Assembly: GCA_035536935.1 (NCBI GenBank)
Contig: DATLNC010000011.1
Location: forward strand, 1-32,119
Direction: 5' to 3'
From: DATMER01 sp035536935
GTDB taxonomy: Bacteria; Acidobacteriota; Thermoanaerobaculia; Multivoradales; UBA5704
Length of the DNA: 32,119 nt
This document shows, one piece after another, positions 7,037 to 14,709 of the stretch. The position numbers and the translations under genes are program-made. The stretch's first letter is position 1. Every line of letters starts with the position of its first letter. Below the pieces are notes generated by a model. That model searched no databases, was not told the DNA's origin, and saw only the letters and a list, made by a program, of their open reading frames with translations.

Positions 7037-8710
7037 ATGGCCCGTCCCGGTTGGATCAACACCCTCCTGGCGGGCCTCGCTCCAGGGGTCCTCCTCGGCA
7101 CCCACATCGCCGGACTGATCTTCTTCCTCAACCCGCACCTGCCCTTCTCCCCCGGGCCGGTGGCGCGCGGCGTCCTCGTGTACGGCGGGATCGTGGGGCT
7201 CGCCTCCCTGCTCCTGCACCTCCCGTTCACCGCCCCGCAGCCCAGACGAGCCCGCAGGTGGCTCCCTTGGGCGCTCACCATCGCCCTGGCGGCCGCCGCC
7301 TGGCTCGACGCCAGCCATGCCTCGCTCTACGCCTTCTATCTGCCCTCCGGGATCAACGACCGGCTCGTCCGGACGGCGGCCTGGCTGGCCCTCTTCGCGC
7401 TGATCTCCTTCTACACGGCGCTGCTCCATACCCTGCACCGCAGACGATACGGCTGGAAGAGCCGCTATGGCTACGTGCTTCTGGCAGTTCTATCCGTTTT
7501 CGCCATGATCGAGCGGCGGGAGGCGTTCCATGTGCGGCCGGCTCCGGTGCACCGGGCAGCCGTGGTGGAGCCAGGGCAGCGGCCGGCCCTCTTCGTGATC
7601 GGTCTCGACTCGGCCACGCTGGATGCTCTCCTCCCCCTGGCGGGGCAGGGGCGGCTCCCGTTCCTCGCCACGGTGCTGCAGCAGGGGGCGTACGGCCGGC
7701 TGGAGTCGCTCCGGCCGGCCTGGCGCGAGGGGGTATGGATCACGCTCGCGACGGGCAAGTACCCGTTCCAGCACGGAGTGACCGGGGGCAAGGTCTACGA
7801 CGCCCGCTGGGTCACGCCCTCGGGTCCCCCTGCGGAGCTGCGGCTGCTGCCGGTGGGGATCCGCTTCCGCGACTGGGGCATTCTGGGGGCGGAGCCACGC
7901 ACGCCGCGGGCGTTCCCCCGCCAGGCCTCGGCGCTCTGGGAGATCCTCCCCCGGCTGGGCATGTCCGCGGGGTCCGTGGGCTGGCCGGCATCTTGGCTGC
8001 CCTCCCAGGAGACCGAGTTCACCCTGTCGGAGCAGTTCTTCTTCAGCGCTGGAAAGGGCCCTGCCCTCGATCCCGCGCTGAGGGCCCGCCTCGGTCCGAG
8101 CCCGCCGGCGCCCCTGGTCAATGCCCTGGCGGCGGACGCCTGGCGCGAGTCCCTGTCCCTGTCGCTCCTGGATCAGCACCCCGGAACCGGGGCGCTCTTC
8201 ATGGTCCTCCCCGGCCTGCGGGAGGTGTCACGCCAGAGTTTCGGGGGTTTCCAGGCGGTGCAGTTCGAGGGCGAGCAGTCGCCGGCGGCCAGGGAGGCGG
8301 CGGAGCGGCTGGCCGCGTACTATGCGCTGCTCGACAGCTTTCTCGGCGAGCTCTGGTCGCGGGTCGACGGGCCGCGGGTGCTGGCCGTGGTCTCGGCTTA
8401 CGGCACCGAGAGCCGTCAGGACCCGCTCCGGCGCGAACGGACCTCGATCGAGGGGAGCTTCGGCGTCGGGCCGGACGGCGTGCTGCTCCTCTACGGCGAG
8501 GGCATCCAGCCCGGAGCCCTCCTGACCGGAGCGCGGCTGGTCGACGTCGCTCCGACCCTGCTCTACGCCCTCGGCTTCCCCGTGGCGCAGGACCTCGACG
8601 GCCAGGTGCTCCGGGCCGCCTTCGACAAGGGGTTCCTGGCCAGGCACCCGCTCACGATTTTGCCCTCGTACGAGGGGCTGGCCCAAGCGCCGAGCAATCA
8701 GCAGCAGTAG
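7037..8710 (+). CDS. Membrane-anchored alkaline-phosphatase-superfamily protein, likely inactive
   Basis: Protein of 557 aa. The first 155 residues hold four or five membrane helices (about 7-30, 43-63, 76-93, 112-130, 145-158). The rest is an alkaline-phosphatase/phosphodiesterase fold: LFVIGLDSATLDALL (about 183-197, first metal-site Asp), LPFLATVLQQGAYGRLESL, ITLATGKYPFQHGVTGG (about 236-252) and a C-terminal segment GVGPDGVLLLYGEGIQPG...LVDVAPTLLYALGFPVAQDLDGQVL that is classic for the family. Two key sites look lost. The nucleophile position, normally Ser/Thr before W-T-T-I-x-T-G, is Arg in AWREGVWITLATG. The usual V-V-S-D-H-G metal motif reads VVSAYGTE. It may therefore be a binding or structural relative. 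The ATG at 7037 is 37 bp after the previous stop; it converges with bactofilin at only 1 bp distance. Confidence 0.85.
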   Translation: MARPGWINTLLAGLAPGVLLGTHIAGLIFFLNPHLPFSPGPVARGVLVYGGIVGLASLLLHLPFTAPQPRRARRWLPWALTIALAAAAWLDASHASLYAFYLPSGINDRLVRTAAWLALFALISFYTALLHTLHRRRYGWKSRYGYVLLAVLSVFAMIERREAFHVRPAPVHRAAVVEPGQRPALFVIGLDSATLDALLPLAGQGRLPFLATVLQQGAYGRLESLRPAWREGVWITLATGKYPFQHGVTGGKVYDARWVTPSGPPAELRLLPVGIRFRDWGILGAEPRTPRAFPRQASALWEILPRLGMSAGSVGWPASWLPSQETEFTLSEQFFFSAGKGPALDPALRARLGPSPPAPLVNALAADAWRESLSLSLLDQHPGTGALFMVLPGLREVSRQSFGGFQAVQFEGEQSPAAREAAERLAAYYALLDSFLGELWSRVDGPRVLAVVSAYGTESRQDPLRRERTSIEGSFGVGPDGVLLLYGEGIQPGALLTGARLVDVAPTLLYALGFPVAQDLDGQVLRAAFDKGFLARHPLTILPSYEGLAQAPSNQQQ

Positions 8711-8711
8711 C

Positions 8712-9119
8712 TCAGCCGGCTACCTTCTGCGCCACCAGCTTGGGCCCCGCGGCCTTGGCCTCGCGCTCTTCGCGGGCCATGGTGCAGCGGCCCTGGAAGA
8801 AGGCGCCGTCCTCGACCACCAGCGCGGGCGTGTCGATCTCGGCAAAGACCTTGCCGCGCGAGGAAATCTGGATCTTCTTCGCGGCACGGATGGTGCCCCT
8901 GACCGTGCCGGAAATGAAAATCTGACCCACGCGCAGGTCCCCCTCCACTTCGCCGCCCTCACCCACGATCAGATCGCCCACGGTATTGACCTTGCCCGTG
9001 AACTTGCCATCCACGCGGAAGGAGGTCTCGAAACGGAGCTCCCCCTCCACGTGGCTGCCGGTATCGAGGAAGCCGTTGAGGTCGTTCTGCTTGCCGCCGC
9101 CGTCGGACTTGAATTTCAT
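8712..9119 (-). CDS. Bactofilin
   Basis: Bactofilins are beta-helical cytoskeletal proteins that self-assemble into filaments without nucleotide. This one is 135 aa. A short disordered N-terminus (MKFKSDGGGKQNDLNGFL) is followed by the DUF583 domain with the repeated G-x-(L/I/V)-x-G pattern: GSHVEGELRFETSFRVDGKFTGKV, then NTVGDLIVGEGGEVEGDLRV, and GQIFISGTVRGTIRAAKKIQI. A charged tail (MAREEREAKAAGPKLVAQKVAG) ends the protein. Its ATG overlaps the parB stop as ATGA, so it is the last gene of the rsmG-parA-parB-bacM operon. In Myxococcus and some other bacteria bactofilins hold ParA/ParB-bound chromosome ends at subpolar scaffolds; the tight operon suggests the same partnership here. The upstream open frame reading into parB antisense is not part of this gene. 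Confidence 0.93.
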   Translation of the reverse strand: MKFKSDGGGKQNDLNGFLDTGSHVEGELRFETSFRVDGKFTGKVNTVGDLIVGEGGEVEGDLRVGQIFISGTVRGTIRAAKKIQISSRGKVFAEIDTPALVVEDGAFFQGRCTMAREEREAKAAGPKLVAQKVAG

Positions 9120-9991
9120 TGGACGTCCCCCCGCTCGACCAGCACCTCGTAGAGCCTCATCAGCTCCTCCTCGCTGTGAAAGTGGATGTGCAGGATCCCA
9201 CCCTTGCCGCGCCTCCGGATCTCCACACGGGTCTGGAGGCGGCGGGTGAGCTTCTCCTCCGCGGCAGCGGTATGAACTTCGACCGGCCTCGGCTTCTTCT
9301 TTGGCTTCTCTTGGGCGGGTTCGGAAGACAGGCGCTCCAGATCCCGGGCCGTGAGCCCCTCGCGCACGGCGCGGTCCGCCAGGGCCAACTGAGCTTCCCG
9401 GCTCGGCAGCCCGAGCAGGGGACGGGCCTGTCCGGCGGTGAGCTGGCCCTCGCGCAACAGATCCTGGACCTCTTCCGGCAGCCGGAGCAGCCGGAGCGCG
9501 TTGGTCACCGTGGTGCGCGCCTTGCCCACCCGAGTGGCGATGTCCTCCTGCGACAACCCGAACTTCTCCTGCAGGGAGAGGTAGGCTTCCGCCTCTTCCA
9601 GCACGTTCAGGTCGCTCCGCTGGAGGTTCTCGACCAGCGCCAGCTCCAGCATCTCGCGGTCGTCCGCGACCTGGCGCACTACCACGGGCACGGTTTCCAG
9701 CCCGGCGAGGCGGGAAGCGCGCCAGCGGCGCTCGCCCGCCACGATGATGTAGGTGCCGTCCTCGGCGGGGCTGACCACGAGCGGCTGCACGACACCCTGC
9801 GCCTTGATGGATGCAGCCAGCTCCTCGATCGCCGTATCGTCGAACTGGGTCCGCGGCTGGAACCGGTTCGGCTTGAGCTGCCCGATGGGCAGGGACTGGA
9901 CCGGCGGCGGAGCGGCCGGCGCCTCTTCTTCCTTCTCGAGGAGAGCGTCCAGGCCGCGGCCCAAGCCGCGCTTCTTCTGCGCGGCGCTCAT
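9116..9991 (-). CDS. parB: Chromosome-partitioning protein ParB
   Basis: ParB binds parS sites near the origin, spreads as a CTP-dependent clamp and drives segregation with ParA. Length 291 aa. Residues 1-14 (MSAAQKKRGLGRGL) include the N-terminal ParA-stimulating LGRGL motif. The CTPase domain carries PNRFQPRTQFDD (about 41-52) and the box VAGERRWRASRLAG (about 84-97), then ENLQRSDLNVLEEAEAY. The helix-turn-helix is SQEDIATRVGKARTTVTNALRLLRLP (about 142-167). The C-terminal 45 residues form a basic dimerisation domain. The linker (EKPKKKPRPVEVHTAAAEEK) is lysine rich. ParB overlaps both neighbours by 4 bp. Likely target sites lie at 11411-11474, beyond rsmG. Confidence 0.97.
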   Translation of the reverse strand: MSAAQKKRGLGRGLDALLEKEEEAPAAPPPVQSLPIGQLKPNRFQPRTQFDDTAIEELAASIKAQGVVQPLVVSPAEDGTYIIVAGERRWRASRLAGLETVPVVVRQVADDREMLELALVENLQRSDLNVLEEAEAYLSLQEKFGLSQEDIATRVGKARTTVTNALRLLRLPEEVQDLLREGQLTAGQARPLLGLPSREAQLALADRAVREGLTARDLERLSSEPAQEKPKKKPRPVEVHTAAAEEKLTRRLQTRVEIRRRGKGGILHIHFHSEEELMRLYEVLVERGDVQ

Positions 9992-10746
9992 GCCGCCCTC
10001 CGCAGGACTTCACGGGCGAGAGCGAGGTAGGCCTCGGCGCCGCGCGACTTGAGGTCGTACTGGAAGATGGGAAGACCGTGGCTCGGGGCCTCGGCCAGGC
10101 GGATGTTGCGCGGGACGACTGTCTTGAACACCTTGGCTCCGAAATGACGGCGGATCTCGTCGGCGACGTCCTTGCACAGGTTCGTCCGGTCGTCGTACAT
10201 GGTGAGGAGGATGCCGGAGATGGCGAGGCGGGTGTTGAGCCCGCCCTGGACGCGCTTCACGGTGGACATGAGCTCGGAGATCCCCTCCAGGGCGAAGTAC
10301 TCGCACTGCAGCGGGACCAGGACGCCGTCGGCCGCGGTGAGGGCGGACACGGTGAGATGGCCGAGGGAAGGCGGGCAGTCGAGGAGGATCGTGTCGTAGC
10401 GGCCGGAGACTCCGGCCAGCACCTTCTTGAGCAGCCCCTCCCAGCCTTTCTCGCCCACGAACTCGACCTCGACTCCGACCAGATCGCGCTGCGTGGGCAC
10501 GAGGTCGAGGTTGGGGAAGCCGGAAGGGCGGATCGTCTCCTCGAGGGAGGCCTCGCCGATGATCGCGTGGTAGAGATGCGGCGCCTCGGCCTTGGCGCCG
10601 AGGCCGCGGGTGGCGTTGCCCTGGGGATCGCAATCCACGAGCAGGACGCGGCGCTCCAGGGCGCCGAGGCCGGCGCCGAGGTTGATGGCGGTGGTGGTCT
10701 TGCCGACGCCGCCCTTCTGGTTCGCAATGGCGAGGATCGTGCTCAT
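9988..10746 (-). CDS. parA: Chromosome-partitioning ATPase ParA (Soj)
   Basis: ParA is a Walker-type ATPase whose ATP-bound dimer coats nucleoid DNA and pulls ParB-parS complexes. Length 252 aa, typical for chromosomal Soj forms that lack an N-terminal HTH. The deviant Walker A is ANQKGGVGKTTTAINLG (about 8-24) with the signature lysine before GGVGKTT; the switch I region is LLVDCDPQGNATRGLG (about 35-50); Walker B is ILLDCPPSLGHLTVSAL (about 119-135). The stretch IRRHFGAKVFKTVVPRNIRLAEAPSHGLPIFQYD matches the C-terminal Soj consensus. ATGA overlaps join it to rsmG upstream and parB downstream, so all four genes of this block should be translated from one message. Confidence 0.97.
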   Translation of the reverse strand: MSTILAIANQKGGVGKTTTAINLGAGLGALERRVLLVDCDPQGNATRGLGAKAEAPHLYHAIIGEASLEETIRPSGFPNLDLVPTQRDLVGVEVEFVGEKGWEGLLKKVLAGVSGRYDTILLDCPPSLGHLTVSALTAADGVLVPLQCEYFALEGISELMSTVKRVQGGLNTRLAISGILLTMYDDRTNLCKDVADEIRRHFGAKVFKTVVPRNIRLAEAPSHGLPIFQYDLKSRGAEAYLALAREVLRRAA

Positions 10747-11393
10747 TCAGCTATTGATTCCGTGCGCCGCAGCTCCAGGATGCGGCGCATCTGACTCCCC
10801 GTGATGTTGATGGTCCTTCCCGGCGCCAGCGTAGCCGGCAGCGCGGGGTCTTCCTCCCCCAGCCAGAGCAGGATCCGGCCGGCAGGTCCCAGGCGCTCGG
10901 CGAGCGCACCGAGCACGTCGGGATCGAGCTTCAGAGCCCGCGCCGTGACCAGGTCCAGGCTCGCCGGAATGCCGGCGGGAAGGGGGATCTCCACTCTAAC
11001 ATTCAGGCACCGGCAGGGCAACGACGCCTTGCGCGCCGCGGCGGAGAGAAAGGCCCACTTCTTCTCCCGCGCCTCGACCAGAGTCATCTCCAAACCGGTC
11101 CGCACCGCGGCCAGAACCAGGCCCGGAAAACCGGCACCCGAGCCGATATCGAGACCAAATTTGGCTTCTTCAGGGACCAAAGGAAGTGCGGCAAGGGATT
11201 CGCCATAGTGGCGCTCCAGAACTTCGTCGACCGTGCCCGGGCCGATCAGGGAGAGGCGCCGGTTCCAGACCGAAAGCTCCTGGTAATGAGCATGGAGAGC
11301 GTCGAGGGAACGGCCGTCCAGCGGCTCGGGCGAGAGAGGGGCGAGGCCCTTGGCGAGGTTTTTCCGGGAGATGGGGGGAAGGGCGAAGGGCAT
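10743..11393 (-). CDS. rsmG: 16S rRNA (guanine-527-N7)-methyltransferase RsmG
   Basis: RsmG (formerly GidB) methylates N7 of G527 in the 530 loop of 16S rRNA; loss gives low-level streptomycin resistance. Length 216 aa. The Rossmann fold starts with the SAM loop FGLDIGSGAGFPGLVLA (about 78-94), then LVEAREKKWAFLSAAAR with the ribose-binding acidic residue, and ASLDLVTARAL (about 143-153) with the conserved R-A pair. The N-terminal ALHAHYQELSVWNRRLSLIG is the usual helical leader of this family. It precedes parA with a 4-bp overlap, the common order rsmG-parA-parB. In most genomes mnmE and mnmG sit between jag and rsmG; here they are absent and parS sites fill the gap. Confidence 0.95.
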   Translation of the reverse strand: MPFALPPISRKNLAKGLAPLSPEPLDGRSLDALHAHYQELSVWNRRLSLIGPGTVDEVLERHYGESLAALPLVPEEAKFGLDIGSGAGFPGLVLAAVRTGLEMTLVEAREKKWAFLSAAARKASLPCRCLNVRVEIPLPAGIPASLDLVTARALKLDPDVLGALAERLGPAGRILLWLGEEDPALPATLAPGRTINITGSQMRRILELRRTESIAE

Positions 11394-11410
11394 GGGAGGG
11401 AGATGATACA

Positions 11411-11446
11411 GAAAGGGCCACGTTTCACGTGGAACGTGGCCCTTTC
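11411..11446. promoter_or_regulatory. 36-bp palindrome enclosing an imperfect parS site
   Basis: GAAAGGGCCACGTT (11411-11424) and AACGTGGCCCTTTC (11433-11446) are perfect 14-bp arms around TCACGTGG. The centre CGTTTCACGTGGAACG (11421-11436) differs from the ParB consensus TGTTTCACGTGAAACA at three of 16 positions. It may be a second ParB site, a hairpin terminator between jag and rsmG, or both. On the minus strand the 3' arm ends CCCTTTC and is followed by TGTATCATC, a poor T-run. Confidence 0.7.
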
Positions 11447-11458
11447 CGGACGAGCTAC

Positions 11459-11474
11459 TGTTTCACGTGAAACA
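11459..11474. promoter_or_regulatory. parS: parS site, perfect consensus
   Basis: TGTTTCACGTGAAACA is the exact 16-bp palindromic parS recognised by chromosomal ParB proteins across bacteria. It lies 1 bp after the jag stop and 38 bp centre to centre from the imperfect site at 11421-11436. It is inside the same transcription unit as parA and parB, which lie 1.5-2.3 kb away. Confidence 0.95.
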
Positions 11475-11475
11475 T

Positions 11476-12708
11476 TCAGGCAGGCCGGATCGTCACGCGC
11501 TTGAAGTACCCGTCGCCGCTGCTCTCGCTCACCACGCCGGGATCGTCCGCCAGCGTCATGTGAACGATCCGGCGGTCCGCCGGGTTCATCGGCTCCAGCG
11601 TGTAGGGCCGGCCCTTGCGCCGGACCTCTTCCGCCACCCGCTGCGCCAGGCTTCGCAGCCGCTCCTCGCGGATCTCCTGGAAGTTGTCGCAGTCCACCCG
11701 CACCAGCGGCGCCTCGCCGGAGAGGCTACGGATGATGCGCGGCAGCAGGTGCTCCACCGAGACCACGAACTCGCCGTCGTCCGCGAAGCACCAGTCCACG
11801 TCCTCGCCGGAGAGGTCGACTTCCAGACGGTCCTCCCCCTGCAGGATGCGCGGCGTCAGGCTCAGGCCGGCGATGCGGAGCAGCAGCTCCATCCCCTTGG
11901 CCGCGGCCTCCGCCTGCGGGCCGGTCGCCTCGGGGTAGCGCTCCGACGGCCGGCGCGGGATCTCCGGCAGCGGGATCAAGCCGTTGGCGATCGACATGTC
12001 GTAAGGCTGCGCCTCCACCCGGGTCAGCCGATCCGCCGACGGCTGCGGCGGCCGGACGTGCCCGTCGAACCGCGGCTGGCGATCTCCTCTGGGCTGCTCC
12101 GTGCGCGGGCCCCGGCCCCGGTCCTGCCGCAGGCCGCGATCCCCGCCACGATTTCCCCGGTCATCGCGACCACCCCCCCGTTGAGGCCGGCCACCGGACG
12201 GCCTTCCCTGCCCCCGATCCCGGCCGCCCCCCGGGGCGTGACCCCGAGCCGGACCCCGGTCAGGAGCCCGCTCCGGAGCACGATCACTGCTGCGCGGCAC
12301 GCGGTTCCCCCAGTCGTCGGCGCCAGGGCCCCGTTCCGGACGAAGCTCGTTGCCGGGCTCGGGGCCGGACGGCTCCTCGTCATCCAATCTGGGGGATGAA
12401 GGGGCCGCCGCCTGGATCGGCCGGGTGGGCAGCACGGCGGCCGGAGGCGGGGCCGGAGGTGCTGCCGGGAGGCTCGGAGCTGATACCGGCGGGACTGCCG
12501 GAGCAGATGCCGCCGCGCCGGGCGCCCGCCGGGGCGCATCGGGATCCACCTCGATGAGGAATTTTCGCTGCGTCTTCAGAAACCCGTGCCGCTTCTCGAT
12601 GCTGCGGTACGCGATCTCCTCGGGAGGGAGGTGATAATGGTTGGCGGCCTGCATGAGGGCCTGCTGCAACGTGTTACCGGAAAAGAAGCGTCTCTTGGGC
12701 TCGTTCAT
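11476..12708 (-). CDS. jag: Jag/KhpB RNA-binding protein with long RG-rich linker
   Basis: Jag (KhpB, EloR) is an RNA-binding regulator encoded after yidC. Length 410 aa. The N-terminal Jag_N domain is at about 1-55 (FFSGNTLQQALMQAANHYHLPPEEIAYRSIEKRHGFL). Residues about 60-225 are low complexity: first Pro/Ala-rich, then many RGG, GGRD and DRG repeats. The KH domain is at about 270-345 and the R3H domain at the end (NPADRRIVHMTLADDPGVVSESSGDGYFKRVTI), with the R-x3-H signature in RRIVH. The linker is far longer than usual and looks like an RGG-type RNA-binding, phase-separating segment. The ATG at 12708 has AAGGGA about 14 nt upstream. The reading frame continues upstream without a stop, but that part is antisense to yidC sequence in another frame. 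Confidence 0.92.
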   Translation of the reverse strand: MNEPKRRFFSGNTLQQALMQAANHYHLPPEEIAYRSIEKRHGFLKTQRKFLIEVDPDAPRRAPGAAASAPAVPPVSAPSLPAAPPAPPPAAVLPTRPIQAAAPSSPRLDDEEPSGPEPGNELRPERGPGADDWGNRVPRSSDRAPERAPDRGPARGHAPGGGRDRGQGRPSGGRPQRGGGRDDRGNRGGDRGLRQDRGRGPRTEQPRGDRQPRFDGHVRPPQPSADRLTRVEAQPYDMSIANGLIPLPEIPRRPSERYPEATGPQAEAAAKGMELLLRIAGLSLTPRILQGEDRLEVDLSGEDVDWCFADDGEFVVSVEHLLPRIIRSLSGEAPLVRVDCDNFQEIREERLRSLAQRVAEEVRRKGRPYTLEPMNPADRRIVHMTLADDPGVVSESSGDGYFKRVTIRPA

Positions 12709-12737
12709 ATCCACTTCTTGGTCCCTTCGCCGGCCGT

Positions 12738-14453
12738 TCAGGCCTTGCGCTTCTCGAGGCGTTTGTAAACCGCCTGTTGCAGGATGGTCAAGACGTTGTT
12801 GGTCAGCCAGTACAGCACCAGGCCGCTCGGCACGCCGATGAACATCACGGTCATGATGATCGGCATCAGCTCGAACATGCGCCGCTGCATCGGATCGCCG
12901 GACTGCGGCGCCATCCGCACCTGGAACCACTGCGTGGCGCCCATCACGATCGGCAGCACGTAGTAGGGGTCCTTGGACGAGAGGTCCAGGACCCACAGCA
13001 TCCAGGGTGCGTTGCGCAGCTCCACCGCCGCGGTCAGCAGGTTGAAGAACGCGAACAGGATCGGCATCTGCAGGAGCATGGGGAGGCAGCCCCCGACCGG
13101 GTTCACCCCGGCCTCCTTGTAGACCGCCATCACCTCGTCGTTCATCTTGCGCTGCACCTCGAGGTTCGGCCGGCCCTGCTTGTCCTTGAGCTTGCTGCGG
13201 TACTTCTCGCGGATCGACTGCACCCTGGGGTTGAGCTCCTGCATCCGCTTCATCGACTTCATGTTGGTGTGCGTCAGCGGCAGCAGCAGAATCTTGATCA
13301 CGATCGTCAGCAGGATGATCGCCCAGCCGTAGTTGGCCACCACGTTGTCGTGGATCCAGTGGAGCGCCACGAGCAGCGGCCGGGCCAGGAAGGCGAAGGT
13401 GCCGAGCTTGACTGCGCCCTCCAGGTCGTAGGGCAGCGAGGCCAGCCGGTCGTAGTTCTTGTCCCCCCAGTAGGAGAGCAGCGACAGGCTGTCGCCCTTC
13501 GGCTCCAGGACCACCCGGAATTCCCGGGGGAGCTTCTTCTGGTCCGAGGTGATGTCGTCCTTCCCGGGGAGCGGCAGGAAGCGGGCCTTGGCCGCGCTCC
13601 CCTCCGTCATCAGCGGCTGGATCACCACTTCGTCCAGCCCGGCGCGCGGGATCAGGGCCGAGAGGAAGTAGGTGTCCTCCAGGCCGATCCAGTCGAGGCG
13701 GCCGGAGACCGTCTTGACCTCGTCCTCGCGCTGGGCGTTGAGCACCTCGACGTCGCCCCCGTGCTTGTACACGGCCCCGCGGCGGCCGTAGCGGCTGCCC
13801 ATCTCCTCGGCCGTGGGATTGCCGAGCCCGGGCCCCAGGGACAGGGCCCAACCGCCGCCGGGGACGTTGATCACGGATTCCAGGAAGCCCTGGTCGTCGA
13901 AGCGGAAGCGCTTCTCGGCCACGCCCGCGGGGCCGCGGTAGCGGAACACCAGGGAGCCGTCGCGCCCCGACTCGACCCGGAACAGCGCCTGGCCGAGCGG
14001 GTGCGGCCCCAGCCCCTTGTCGCGGACGAGGCCGTAGGGATAGGGGCCCTCGGCGCGCTTGCGCACCAGCTCCACGGCGCCGCCCTGGTGGGTCTTCTGG
14101 TTCTTCAATTGAAGGGAGACGAGCTGGGCGCCGCGGTTCGTGAACACCGCGCGGGTGCGGGCGTCCTCCAGCACCACCTGCCGCTCGCCCGCGGCCTGGA
14201 CCGGCTGGCCCGCCCAGGCGGGGAGGCTCGCCGCCGGCCTGGCCAGCTGGCCGGGACCTTGACCTTGACCTTGGGCAGTACCCGGCGACTCACCCGGAAG
14301 GGCCTGGGTTCCGGCGGTCGTCCCCGGCGTGCCCGAAGCCTCCGGTACGGCCGCCGGCCTCGGGGCTGGCTTCGGAGGCGGGAAGAAATACGTCCAGGTG
14401 GCCATGATCGCCACGGTGAGGACGATAAACAGCAGAAAACGGCGCATGTCCAC
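12738..14453 (-). CDS. yidC: Membrane protein insertase YidC
   Basis: YidC/Oxa1 insertase folds and inserts inner-membrane proteins alone or with SecYEG. Length 571 aa, the Gram-negative form. An N-terminal anchor (RRFLLFIVLTVAIMATWTYFFPP, 4-26) is followed by a Pro/Ala/Gly-rich linker (about 27-85), the large periplasmic P1 beta domain (about 90-340) and the five-helix core: WIHDNVVANYGWAIILLTIVIKILLLPLT (about 365-393, with the hydrophilic-groove region), then the cytoplasmic loop MKSMKRMQELNPRVQSIREKYRSK, GCLPMLLQMPILFAFFNLL, the helix before PYYVLPIVMGATQWFQVRM and the final helix near MPIIMTVMFIGVPSGLVLYWLTNN. GTG 14453 is chosen because GAGAGGGA ends 10 nt upstream; an ATG two codons later is possible. 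YidD and Jag flank it as usual. Confidence 0.97.
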   Translation of the reverse strand: MDMRRFLLFIVLTVAIMATWTYFFPPPKPAPRPAAVPEASGTPGTTAGTQALPGESPGTAQGQGQGPGQLARPAASLPAWAGQPVQAAGERQVVLEDARTRAVFTNRGAQLVSLQLKNQKTHQGGAVELVRKRAEGPYPYGLVRDKGLGPHPLGQALFRVESGRDGSLVFRYRGPAGVAEKRFRFDDQGFLESVINVPGGGWALSLGPGLGNPTAEEMGSRYGRRGAVYKHGGDVEVLNAQREDEVKTVSGRLDWIGLEDTYFLSALIPRAGLDEVVIQPLMTEGSAAKARFLPLPGKDDITSDQKKLPREFRVVLEPKGDSLSLLSYWGDKNYDRLASLPYDLEGAVKLGTFAFLARPLLVALHWIHDNVVANYGWAIILLTIVIKILLLPLTHTNMKSMKRMQELNPRVQSIREKYRSKLKDKQGRPNLEVQRKMNDEVMAVYKEAGVNPVGGCLPMLLQMPILFAFFNLLTAAVELRNAPWMLWVLDLSSKDPYYVLPIVMGATQWFQVRMAPQSGDPMQRRMFELMPIIMTVMFIGVPSGLVLYWLTNNVLTILQQAVYKRLEKRKA

Positions 14454-14502
14454 GGAAATTCAGTCCCTCTCTAGAGATCCAGCGTCACGAAAAGATATCG
14501 CT

Positions 14503-14709
14503 TCATGGAAGATCGATCCCGCCTGGATGAAACGGCTGGCAGCGGAGGAGCCGGCCGGCGGCCAGGGCGCTGCCGCGGGCGAAGCCGTGCTTGAGCAGGG
14601 CGAGCCGCGCGTACTCCGAGCAGGTGGGGGTGAAGCGGCACGCCGGCGGGAGGAGCGGCGAGATGCGCCGCTTGTACAGCTCCAGCAGGCGGACGGCAGC
14701 ACCGGTCAT
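14503..14709 (-). CDS. yidD: Membrane protein insertion efficiency factor YidD
   Basis: YidD is a small protein between rnpA and yidC that improves YidC-dependent insertion. This copy is 68 aa, a little shorter than the usual 70-85. The full signature is present: LLELYKRRISPLLPPACRFTPTCSEYARLALLKHGFARGSALAAGRLLRCQPFHPGGIDL, including the three conserved cysteines in ACRFTPTCSEY and RCQPF and the HPGG element. The N-terminal amphipathic helix (MTGAAVRLLELYKRRISP) would lie on the inner membrane face. Its ATG overlaps the rnpA stop by 4 bp (ATGA). It was easy to miss because a longer open frame in the same register begins inside rnpA. Confidence 0.95.
   Translation of the reverse strand: MTGAAVRLLELYKRRISPLLPPACRFTPTCSEYARLALLKHGFARGSALAAGRLLRCQPFHPGGIDLP

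Noticed and set aside
7051..8925. Second long plus-strand frame across the alkaline-phosphatase-like gene
   Set aside because: Composition is Arg/Gly/Pro noise, while the other frame shows membrane helices and a known fold.
12777..14474. Open frame of 565 codons antisense to yidC
   Set aside because: Same reason: shadow of a real GC-rich gene with His/Gln/Arg-rich composition and no recognisable domain.
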